From assembly GCA_964415065.1 (NCBI GenBank), contig CAYPYX010000096.1, forward strand, positions 1 to 7,236: 7,236 bases of DNA. Reading direction: 5' to 3'. A program made the translations under genes and the position numbers. This DNA is from VMCP01 sp964415065 (lineage in GTDB: Bacteria > Bacteroidota > Bacteroidia > NS11-12g > UBA955). The notes under the pieces were generated by a model. It searched no databases and was not told where the DNA came from. It was given only the letters and a program-made list of their open reading frames with translations. Positions 1 through 5,731 of the stretch are shown here, in pieces. The number at the start of each line of letters is the position of its first letter. Positions within the stretch are counted from its first letter, which is position 1.

Positions 1-104
1 ATCCATTCATCGGTGGTATCCACCATTTTCTCCAAATCTGCATTGGTTAGAACCGTTTCTGGTACATATCCTCCAACGGCAGTAATGGCAGCGGTAATTT
101 TCAT
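1..104 (-). CDS. fabH: 3-oxoacyl-ACP synthase III (KAS III), N-terminal fragment
   Basis: FabH condenses acetyl-CoA (or another short acyl-CoA) with malonyl-ACP to start fatty acid synthesis in the cytoplasm. Only the first 34 codons are present; the gene runs off the left edge. The visible protein begins MKITAAITAVGGYVPE, followed by LTNADLEKMVDTTDEW. This matches the FabH family start (xITAxGxYxPxxxLTNxDLExxVDTxDEWI), with the DEW that normally precedes the I..RTGI motif. The catalytic Cys-His-Asn residues lie outside the window. The ATG at 104 is two bases past the plsX stop codon, so the two genes are surely co-transcribed and possibly translationally coupled. The identification rests on this N-terminus plus the classic plsX-fabH order. 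This piece is too short for the usual ORF length cutoff. Confidence 0.9.
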   Translation of the reverse strand, partial: MKITAAITAVGGYVPETVLTNADLEKMVDTTDEW

Positions 105-106
105 GA

Positions 107-1063
107 TTAGTTATTTTGAGCAGTAACATGACTGAAAGCTTCAGCCACATGATCGCAATATTTTGATTTAACGGAGTTGATACACAACTCAATCATTTTT
201 ACTATGGTCGACGATTTGGAAATCCCATGCCCTACAACAACAGGTGCATTAACCCCAAGGATTAATCCTCCACCATGATGTTTAAAGTTAAGTAAATTCA
301 TAAAGTCGTCATTTACACCACGAACAGCCAAATGGTAATAAAAGCCTTCAATAACTTTTAGAACCACATTGCCCGTAAAACCGTCACATACTAAAACATC
401 TGCTTCATCATCAAAAACCTTTCTACCTTCAACATTCCCAACAAAGTTAATGTTATCGGTTGATTTAAGTAGTTGGTGTGCTGCTTTGGTAAGAATTGAA
501 CCTTTTTCTTCTTCTTCTCCAATATTCAACAATCCCACTTTAGGATTTTCAAGATTCAAGATGCTTTTAGCATAAACACTACCTAGAACAGCAAATTGCT
601 GTAGGTGTTCAGGTTTAGTATCGGAATTAGCTCCTACATCCAAAATAATACCGTGATTTCCACTGGGCTTTGGAACTCCTGCGATTAAGCAAGGACGCTC
701 TACGCCCGAAATCGGTTTAAGAATCTGAATGGAACCAACTAACATAGCACCGGTGTTACCGGCGCTAGTAAACGCGTCTGTCTTTTTAGAAGCAAGATCC
801 AAAAAGCCTTTGAAAATGGATGAATCACGCTTTGAAGCGATTGCTTTAACAGGATGCTCGCTCATTTCGATAACTTCTGAGCAATGAACTATTTCCACTC
901 CGTTTAAGTCCAATGACTCATCCTGAGCTACGGTTTCAATAACTTGTTTATCACCGTAAAGAACTATTTCAACCTCTGGAAATGCACTTTTAGCAAGTAC
1001 AGCACCTTTAATAGCCTCTAGGGGGGCGTAATCGCCTCCCATAGCGTCAACCCCAATTCTCAT
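107..1063 (-). CDS. plsX: Phosphate acyltransferase PlsX (acyl-ACP:phosphate acyltransferase)
   Basis: PlsX converts acyl-ACP and inorganic phosphate to acyl-phosphate, the acyl donor for PlsY in making lysophosphatidic acid. It acts as a peripheral protein at the inner face of the membrane. The 318-residue length is normal for the family. Visible hallmarks are DAMGGDYAP (residues 6-14), TSAGNTGA (99-106), LDVGANSDTKPEHLQQFA (141-158), GLLNIGEEEEKG (177-188), DVLVCDGFTGNVVLK (222-236) and the late GHGISKSS motif (278-285). The ATG at 1063 is chosen because MRIGVDAMGGD is the standard family start. It lies 2 bases after the rpmF stop and has a GAGG seven bases upstream, inside the last rpmF codons, one of the few Shine-Dalgarno-like sites here. 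It sits between rpmF and fabH, as in many bacteria. I see nothing truncated or odd. Confidence 0.97.
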   Translation of the reverse strand: MRIGVDAMGGDYAPLEAIKGAVLAKSAFPEVEIVLYGDKQVIETVAQDESLDLNGVEIVHCSEVIEMSEHPVKAIASKRDSSIFKGFLDLASKKTDAFTSAGNTGAMLVGSIQILKPISGVERPCLIAGVPKPSGNHGIILDVGANSDTKPEHLQQFAVLGSVYAKSILNLENPKVGLLNIGEEEEKGSILTKAAHQLLKSTDNINFVGNVEGRKVFDDEADVLVCDGFTGNVVLKVIEGFYYHLAVRGVNDDFMNLLNFKHHGGGLILGVNAPVVVGHGISKSSTIVKMIELCINSVKSKYCDHVAEAFSHVTAQNN

Positions 1064-1065
1064 TC

Positions 1066-1251
1066 TTACGCCTCGTTACGACCTTTCATAACCTTAACAC
1101 CGCGATACATTCCGGTTTCAAGGTTAACACGATGGTAAAGGGAAACGTCACCAGTTACGGGATCAGCAATCATTGGTCTAACACTCAACTTGTCATGTGT
1201 ACGACGTTTGTCGCGACGTGTTTTGGAGATTTTTCGTTTAGGATGTGCCAT
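1066..1251 (-). CDS. rpmF: Large ribosomal subunit protein bL32, cysteine-free form
   Basis: bL32 is a small basic protein of the 50S subunit that binds 23S rRNA near the exit side of the peptidyl transferase region. The 61-residue product starts with the family signature MAHPKRKISKTRRDKRRTH (1-19), which is diagnostic. Many bL32 proteins carry a CPxCG...CxxCG zinc ribbon after this segment. Here the matching region (about 29-51, ADPVTGDVSLYH then TGMYRG) contains no cysteine at all, so this protein should not bind zinc in that way. From memory, Bacteroidota L32 proteins often have a degenerate ribbon, so this is probably a lineage trait. The gene lies 6 bases after the DUF177 gene and 2 bases before plsX, the usual yceD-rpmF-plsX-fabH order. 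The leader before the ATG is A/T-rich with no clear Shine-Dalgarno site. Confidence 0.97.
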   Translation of the reverse strand: MAHPKRKISKTRRDKRRTHDKLSVRPMIADPVTGDVSLYHRVNLETGMYRGVKVMKGRNEA

Positions 1252-1257
1252 TTTAAA

Positions 1258-1821
1258 TTAATCTTCTTTATTGTTTAACAATTCTTTTAGTTTTTGCCAA
1301 CGAGGATCCACATTTGAATCATCGTTTTCGGTTGGTTCTTTTGCATTTACTCCTTCAATCTTTTTTAACATTTCAAAATCACACGATTTATCTTCCAAGT
1401 CATCACAATTTCGAATCATGGGTATAGCAGTTAAAAAGGATTCATAAATGTATTGGGCTACGTTGATACTGAACTCTGAAGGACGTAAATAAACTAGGTC
1501 CAAATCCAACTGATCGGTATCTCCATTAAAAGATTCCTCTGAATTCAAATAATAAATCACCTTTATAAATGAATCTAGTGGGAATTTAATGGGTGCTAGA
1601 CAACGATCACAATCAAAACTCATCCAACCTACTGATTGAATATCTGCAACCATCATGTTGTCAGATTTATTCAATTTCACCGTAGATTTGAAATACGCAT
1701 CTAATAGATCAACATATCCAAAATGCTCAAAGAACGATTTGTCTATCTCATAATTCAACTCGTGTTCACCAATCTTCAGTTTGACGTGCTCAATGGTGAA
1801 ATTTTCTATTCCGAATCTCAT
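1258..1821 (-). CDS. YceD/DUF177 family protein (23S rRNA accumulation factor family)
   Basis: This 187-residue acidic cytoplasmic protein belongs to the DUF177/YceD family. Its E. coli member is tied to 23S rRNA accumulation, and the gene is typically found directly upstream of rpmF. Visible support includes the N-terminal region with IGEHELNYEIDKSFFEHF (17-34), the CDRCLAP motif (71-77) typical of YceD, a second cysteine pair at C139 and C147, and a C-terminal DPRWQKLKELL (172-182). The two cysteine pairs could form a metal or redox site, but this is inference. It is the first gene of its operon: a TATCTTTG promoter box lies 18 bases before the ATG at 1821, and the gldN terminator lies just beyond that. 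The spacing to rpmF is 6 bases. The molecular function is not firmly established in Bacteroidota. Confidence 0.9.
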   Translation of the reverse strand: MRFGIENFTIEHVKLKIGEHELNYEIDKSFFEHFGYVDLLDAYFKSTVKLNKSDNMMVADIQSVGWMSFDCDRCLAPIKFPLDSFIKVIYYLNSEESFNGDTDQLDLDLVYLRPSEFSINVAQYIYESFLTAIPMIRNCDDLEDKSCDFEMLKKIEGVNAKEPTENDDSNVDPRWQKLKELLNNKED

Positions 1822-1838
1822 TATCAGTAAACGAAGCG

Positions 1839-1846
1839 CAAAGATA
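1839..1846 (-). promoter_or_regulatory. Bacteroidota-type promoter -7 box for the DUF177-rpmF-plsX-fabH operon
   Basis: The minus strand reads TATCTTTG, a perfect match to the Bacteroidota sigma-A -7 consensus TAnnTTTG. It lies between the gldN terminator and the DUF177 start, where a new promoter is expected. Transcription would begin about 7 bases downstream, leaving a leader of roughly 10 to 14 bases before the ATG at 1821. A good -33 TTTG is not seen at the usual spacing; the nearest TTTG (1878-1881) is about 31 bases away and overlaps the terminator T-tract. The box is convincing; the exact start site is inferred. Confidence 0.65.
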
Positions 1847-1878
1847 CATAAAATTTACATATTCTTGGCATATAATTC

Positions 1879-1909
1879 AAAAAAAAGGGGAGCCTATAGC
1901 TCCCCCTTT
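1879..1909 (-). terminator. Rho-independent terminator after gldN
   Basis: On the minus strand a 7-base-pair G/C-rich stem GGGGAGC/GCTCCCC (arms 1899-1905 and 1887-1893) closes a 5-base loop and is followed at once by eight T residues (1879-1886). An A-rich stretch before the stem could pair with the T-tract. It sits about 20 bases after the gldN stop codon at 1928 and ends the gldKLMN transcript, separating it from the following housekeeping operon. Confidence 0.9.
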
Positions 1910-1927
1910 CTTCTAATTTTATTGGGA

Positions 1928-2986
1928 TTAATACTCCCACAAATCGTGTTCGAAAATAAACAAATCGTTTTTGATCTTGTCTGCTTCTAACAAAGCAGCT
2001 ACGCCATCTTCTTTGAATTCTGGCTTAGCATTGATATATTGATCATCCCAATCTGTTTTCTTAACTATGTAACTATCGAATAAACGATGACCGTTAATTT
2101 GTTGATCCCAGTTCAAACGCATTGCATCATTGTAACGATTAAACACTTGAGATTTAGCTAAGGTCGGACGACAATCATCCATTCTCAACCAAAAAGGTTT
2201 ATCGTAGGTGGTGATGGTTTGTGGTTGTCCATCAGGACCAGTTACAGTCGTTTCGATTGGTCTTACTGGTGCGATACCTATGATGATTGGCTTCATTTCA
2301 CCATGTTTGTAATCGAAAACCCAATCTTCCATGATTTCAAACTGAAGAATTTTCTCCCATTTGAATGAAACCCAGAAGAACGTATCATGGTAATCATCCA
2401 TTGGATCTGCTTCTGCAGGATCAATACCTTGATTGATCACACGACTCTTTTGAAGATCTGAAGTATTTTTCAATATCTCCTCTGGAGTAATGATACGACG
2501 GAACGAATCATTGGCATAAGCACGAACTAAACCTTTGGTACCCATTTCCCAAAACACTTGGGTAATAGGACTGCGAGGCCAAGTCCAGTTTTTGTTAAGT
2601 TTTTGACGCAAATCAATCACTCTCCAAATACGCTTTTGAAACTTGACATCCGCCTGTCTCAAATAAGGTCTAGGAATGAATTCGCCTTGTACCAGACTCA
2701 AGTTGGTATCTTGATTCACATACTCTGGCTCATAATGTGCCTTAGCTGAGTCGTCGTAATGCGTTCCAACCGTAGCAATTTGCAAATCAGGTGCAGAAGC
2801 TGCTGCTGGAGCCGCAGGCTCTTCAGCTGGTGTTTCTTCAACTGCTTTTCCTTTGCCTTTCTTACTTTTAGAAGACACGGATACACTACTGGAAGAATTA
2901 TCATCTCCCCAGCCTCCACCCCAGCCTTGCGCACTTACAGACGCTGCACTGAAAAGGAATAGTGTGAATAAAGATATACGATTCAT
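1928..2986 (-). CDS. gldN: Type IX secretion/gliding motility protein GldN (PorN-like)
   Basis: GldN is a periplasmic protein that works with the lipoprotein GldK to form a large ring under the outer membrane. The ring is needed for type IX secretion and, in gliding species, motility. The 352-residue product begins with a signal peptide (1-19, hydrophobic LFTLFLFSAASVSA, likely cut at A19/Q20). A low-complexity linker follows: GWGGGWG, a Ser/Lys tract (31-47) and an Ala/Pro/Glu tract (50-66). The conserved domain runs from about 95 to 352, with RIWRVIDLRQKLN (119-131), FWEMGTKGLVRAYAND (145-160), ITPEEIL (166-172), WEKILQFEIMEDWVFD (210-225), IIIGIAPV (234-241) and a C-terminal region through DLFIFEHDLWEY. 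It begins 11 bases after the gldM stop and ends before a strong terminator, so it is the last gene of the gldKLMN unit. Identity is firm from motifs and context. The linker looks longer and more repetitive than I would expect. Confidence 0.95.
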   Translation of the reverse strand: MNRISLFTLFLFSAASVSAQGWGGGWGDDNSSSSVSVSSKSKKGKGKAVEETPAEEPAAPAAASAPDLQIATVGTHYDDSAKAHYEPEYVNQDTNLSLVQGEFIPRPYLRQADVKFQKRIWRVIDLRQKLNKNWTWPRSPITQVFWEMGTKGLVRAYANDSFRRIITPEEILKNTSDLQKSRVINQGIDPAEADPMDDYHDTFFWVSFKWEKILQFEIMEDWVFDYKHGEMKPIIIGIAPVRPIETTVTGPDGQPQTITTYDKPFWLRMDDCRPTLAKSQVFNRYNDAMRLNWDQQINGHRLFDSYIVKKTDWDDQYINAKPEFKEDGVAALLEADKIKNDLFIFEHDLWEY

Positions 2987-2997
2987 ATTATTGTTTA

Positions 2998-4761
2998 TTA
3001 TCTAACTATTGCACTTACGTTGTCCAACACACGAGTAGCACCATCAGGTCCAACGGCACGAATGTCTGAGAATGACATTATATCACCCGATGACAACTGT
3101 CCCAAAATACCTTTGATTGCATCTAAACTCGCAGATGTACTGTTTGCAAATTTAGGACCATTTGTCTTACGACCAACTGCCATAAATTTATAACCTACAA
3201 TTTTAAATTTAACCCCTTCGTAAACGAAGTTATCCAAAATTGCAGCTGATGAAGTTTGCATTCTCAATGATTCAACAGAAACGGCACCCTTAAATTCGAT
3301 ACCACCACAGATAAAACGTGGATCTGGAACTGTTTTAACTTTGAACAACTTCTCTCCCATTGGCTTAATTTGTCCACCTGGTAATTTTGCAGCTACTTGA
3401 ATTTTAACTACACGATCTTGACGCTTTGGAACGCTAACAGTGTAACGACCTTTGCTTCCTTTGATAACCGCGTTAGTTGCACCACCAGATTCACCTACAA
3501 TACGTACTAAATAGTTAGCTGGGTCAATTCCACCTACAGAGATAGAGATTGGGTTTTCCAAACCAACATATAGTACTGATAAGGCGTCTGCTGAAATCGC
3601 AGCAGAAGGAGCAAAAGCTGTATATTCTGCATCAGCTTCCTTGGTTTCTTCTCCACCACCTGGCTTTGGAACAGAAATACGAACCTTTAAATTATTAGTA
3701 CCTGGAGATTGAGGAGTAACTTTATACTTACCGATACCTGCTTCAACTGGTATAGATGCACCATTAACAAAAACCTTCATTTGGGCTTTTGAGTTGTAAG
3801 CAGCCAAAAGAATATCCGCTTCATATGTTTGTCCTGTAACAACCGCACCTGTCTTAGCGGCAACTACTGGGATAATAGCGTCAAATTTGAAGTCTGCAGC
3901 ACTAACCGCTTCACCTAATACTTGACAAATTTCAGATTCCAACAATTTAGCGTCATTTTCAATTTTAGACAAAATTGCGAAAACCGCAGCTAAAGGTGTA
4001 CTGTGCATGTAAACTTCTGCCCAGTTCAATTCTTTACCTTCATGGTCTTTAATTTTTCCAGATACATTTTTGAATGGATCCTTAACATCACCAGCAGATA
4101 ATGAAGTCTTAGCTGCTATTTCGTTCATTTTTGCTTGAAGGAAACTAACGGTTTCAGGATTCTTTGCCAGTAAAGGATCTTTTTGAGCCTTTTTCAACAT
4201 ATCCAATAACTTTACACGAGTATCGTTAATAGCTAATTCTAAATCCTTACCTCTTTTACCTTGAAGCTCTTCATTAAAATAACGAACGTGGTCGTCCAAG
4301 TTATCGCCTGCAACTAATTCTGGCATTTCCCCATTCTTAGTCAATACCCAAGGGTAACCGTTTGAGAATTTATACTCAGACTTCTTCTCCTCGTCAATAT
4401 TGAAGGCCGCTTCAGGTTTGATGTTAGCATCATCCGGATTGGTTGCACCTTGTGAATAACGCAACAAGTGAGTCTTGATTTTATGAATGTTATCAACAAA
4501 ATCAGCTGTTACTTTTTGCGCCTGATTAGAATATCCTAAAGCAGCTTTTGCTGCTGCATTCTCACCTGCTGTTTTTTGAAGTGAAGCTACCATTTTAATG
4601 GTCTTCGCATCAATATTTTCAGTAGACTTCTTTAAAGAGTTGTCAATTACTGTAAACGCAAGCAGAATTTCCTTTGTTACGTTCAACGCCAAAAGCGCAG
4701 TCAACACGAGATACATCATGTTGATCATCTTCTGACGTGGACTTACTTTACCTCCTGCCAT
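2998..4761 (-). CDS. gldM: Type IX secretion motor subunit GldM (PorM-like)
   Basis: GldM pairs with GldL as the proton-powered inner-membrane motor of the type IX secretion system. Its long periplasmic part carries motion to the GldK/GldN ring. The N-terminus MAGGKVSPRQKMINMMYLVL leads into a single transmembrane helix (about 12-36) and is the family signature. Arg9, a residue reported as functionally important in the Flavobacterium motor, is present, as is Glu31. The periplasmic part shows a helical first domain (about 37-288, ending near TPLAAVFAILSKIENDAKLLESE), then three beta-rich domains (roughly 289-385, 386-478, 480-587). ALSVLYVGLENPISISV (393-409), VKTVPDPR (475-482) and SFSDIRAVGPDG (563-574) are recognisable family motifs. 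At 587 residues it is longer than the roughly 515 I recall for characterised GldM/PorM, mainly in domain 1. It lies 45 bases after gldL and 11 before gldN. Domain borders are by analogy. Confidence 0.97.
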   Translation of the reverse strand: MAGGKVSPRQKMINMMYLVLTALLALNVTKEILLAFTVIDNSLKKSTENIDAKTIKMVASLQKTAGENAAAKAALGYSNQAQKVTADFVDNIHKIKTHLLRYSQGATNPDDANIKPEAAFNIDEEKKSEYKFSNGYPWVLTKNGEMPELVAGDNLDDHVRYFNEELQGKRGKDLELAINDTRVKLLDMLKKAQKDPLLAKNPETVSFLQAKMNEIAAKTSLSAGDVKDPFKNVSGKIKDHEGKELNWAEVYMHSTPLAAVFAILSKIENDAKLLESEICQVLGEAVSAADFKFDAIIPVVAAKTGAVVTGQTYEADILLAAYNSKAQMKVFVNGASIPVEAGIGKYKVTPQSPGTNNLKVRISVPKPGGGEETKEADAEYTAFAPSAAISADALSVLYVGLENPISISVGGIDPANYLVRIVGESGGATNAVIKGSKGRYTVSVPKRQDRVVKIQVAAKLPGGQIKPMGEKLFKVKTVPDPRFICGGIEFKGAVSVESLRMQTSSAAILDNFVYEGVKFKIVGYKFMAVGRKTNGPKFANSTSASLDAIKGILGQLSSGDIMSFSDIRAVGPDGATRVLDNVSAIVR

Positions 4762-4806
4762 TTCTTGTAAATATTATATTTATAATTGGATTAGATAAAA
4801 TACAAA

Positions 4807-5466
4807 TTAACGGTTACCGCCCATTGCGCTTAGCATGTTACCATAGATGCTATTCAAGCTTGCCAAGTTCTTGTTCAAAGAATTGATTTCGTCTTTGAAT
4901 TGAGCAGTTGCTTGTTCAGTAGCAGTAATATTAGTCAATACACCACTTAAGCTGCTTGAAAACGATCCTAGAGAATCAGAAACTACAGTGCTGCTTTCAG
5001 CAATGCTGTTCATATTATGAGCTGCTTTGGTTGCACTTTCAGCATATTCGTTAGTTGCAACTACTGCATTTGACAAATTTGCCATTTCCTTTACGTTAGT
5101 TGACAATGAAGTCAAGCCAGTACCAAGACTTTCAATCAATTCTGGACCGATTTTAGCTTGAGACAACATAGAATCTAACTGCTGAGATACACTGCTTCCA
5201 GAGTTAGAAGATTTTCTTTGTGTAGGTTCTCCACCAGCTAATTCTGGGTAAACTAGTGTCCAATCTGGTTCAGAATGTACGGGTTCAAACGCTGAAATCG
5301 CGAAAATCGCAGCCTCCGTCAACAGTCCCACTGACAACATCAGGTTCGCACCGGGTAAGTGCAAAATTTTGAAAAGAGCTCCAACAATTACGATTGCTGC
5401 ACCGAAACCATAGATAAAGTTCATGGTTTTCTTCCACTTTTTCGATTCAAAAAAACTTTTGCTCAT
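4807..5466 (-). CDS. gldL: Type IX secretion motor subunit GldL (PorL-like)
   Basis: GldL is the inner-membrane partner of GldM. A GldL pentamer is thought to surround the GldM helices and use the proton gradient to drive rotation. The 219-residue protein has two N-terminal transmembrane helices (about 15-36 and 41-60) with the family sequence NFIYGFGAAIVIVGALFKILH, then LLTEAAIFAISAFEP (48-62). The charged intramembrane residues K33, E51 and E61 line up with Lys27, Glu49 and Glu59 of Flavobacterium johnsoniae GldL, so the motor residues are intact. After SEPDWTLVYPEL (65-76) comes a Ser/Gln-rich linker and a long cytoplasmic helical region (about 95-215) rich in Ser, Ala, Asn and Leu, consistent with a coiled coil. 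The ATG at 5466 follows an A/T-rich leader. The gene is 265 bases from gldK and 45 from gldM. Confidence 0.97.
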   Translation of the reverse strand: MSKSFFESKKWKKTMNFIYGFGAAIVIVGALFKILHLPGANLMLSVGLLTEAAIFAISAFEPVHSEPDWTLVYPELAGGEPTQRKSSNSGSSVSQQLDSMLSQAKIGPELIESLGTGLTSLSTNVKEMANLSNAVVATNEYAESATKAAHNMNSIAESSTVVSDSLGSFSSSLSGVLTNITATEQATAQFKDEINSLNKNLASLNSIYGNMLSAMGGNR

Positions 5467-5731
5467 TGTGAATTAATTTTAGTTTGGTTATTTAGTTGTT
5501 TAAATTGTGTTTATTTCTTGTTTACTTGTTCAATCGTATTATTATTACCCTGGTTTTACTACTATTTTAATGGTACTGCACCTACTAAAAGATGCAATCA
5601 ACTTAAAATTAGATTAAACCAATGGGATAATAGATATTCAATCTATCAACGCCTTAGATTTTTACAATACTAAAACGTTGATAGACTAAAAATATTTTAC
5701 AAAATGATCTTTTTTTTGGGGACGAGTAGAA
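5467..5731 (-). other. gldK-gldL intergenic region, A/T-rich, no gene seen
   Basis: This 265-base spacer is much longer than the others in the cluster (45 and 11 bases). No convincing coding frame was found on either strand. It contains the inverted repeat described separately and a run of eight A on the minus strand (5710-5717). No exact TAnnTTTG box is present. The nearest variants on the minus strand are TACGATTG (5531-5538) and TAGTATTG (about 5667-5674), each with one mismatch and no well-placed TTTG upstream, so an internal promoter for gldLMN is possible but unproven. Confidence 0.6.
5642..5685 (-). repeat. Inverted repeat in the gldK-gldL spacer (possible RNA hairpin)
   Basis: A perfect 10-base inverted repeat, TCTATCAACG at 5642-5651 and CGTTGATAGA at 5676-5685, encloses a 24-base spacer. 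Inside the spacer, after a 2x2 mismatch, TTAG (5654-5657) and CTAA (5670-5673) can extend the stem by four pairs. The left arm can also pair with ATAGAT at 5630-5635 in a competing 6-base hairpin. It lies 47 bases after the gldK stop. No T-tract follows on the minus strand, so it is not a standard terminator. It may protect the 3' end of a processed gldK mRNA, adjust gldK against gldLMN expression, or bind a regulator; none of these is shown. Confidence 0.6.

Noticed and set aside
7..192. A 61-codon minus-strand frame spanning the plsX-fabH junction
   Set aside because: It overlaps the conserved plsX C-terminus and the FabH N-terminus in another frame and resembles nothing I recognise.
1768..1990. 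A plus-strand frame through the terminator and the end of gldN
   Set aside because: It is antisense to conserved DUF177 and GldN coding sequence and crosses a clear terminator and promoter. Its product shows no family motif.
2716..2962. Overlapping 67- to 72-codon frames on both strands inside the gldN 5' region
   Set aside because: They arise from the repetitive Ala/Glu/Ser/Lys linker coding sequence read in other frames. The gldN frame has the signal peptide and conserved domain.
5359..5673. A 104-codon open frame on the plus strand covering the start of gldL and the spacer
   Set aside because: Part of it is antisense to the well-conserved GldL transmembrane region. Its protein is rich in Cys, Phe and Tyr with no recognisable motif, as expected from chance translation of A/T-rich DNA.
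5642..5717. The inverted repeat plus the run of eight T (5710-5717) as a plus-strand terminator
   Set aside because: The T run lies about 25 bases beyond the stem, too far for an intrinsic terminator, and no plus-strand gene precedes it.
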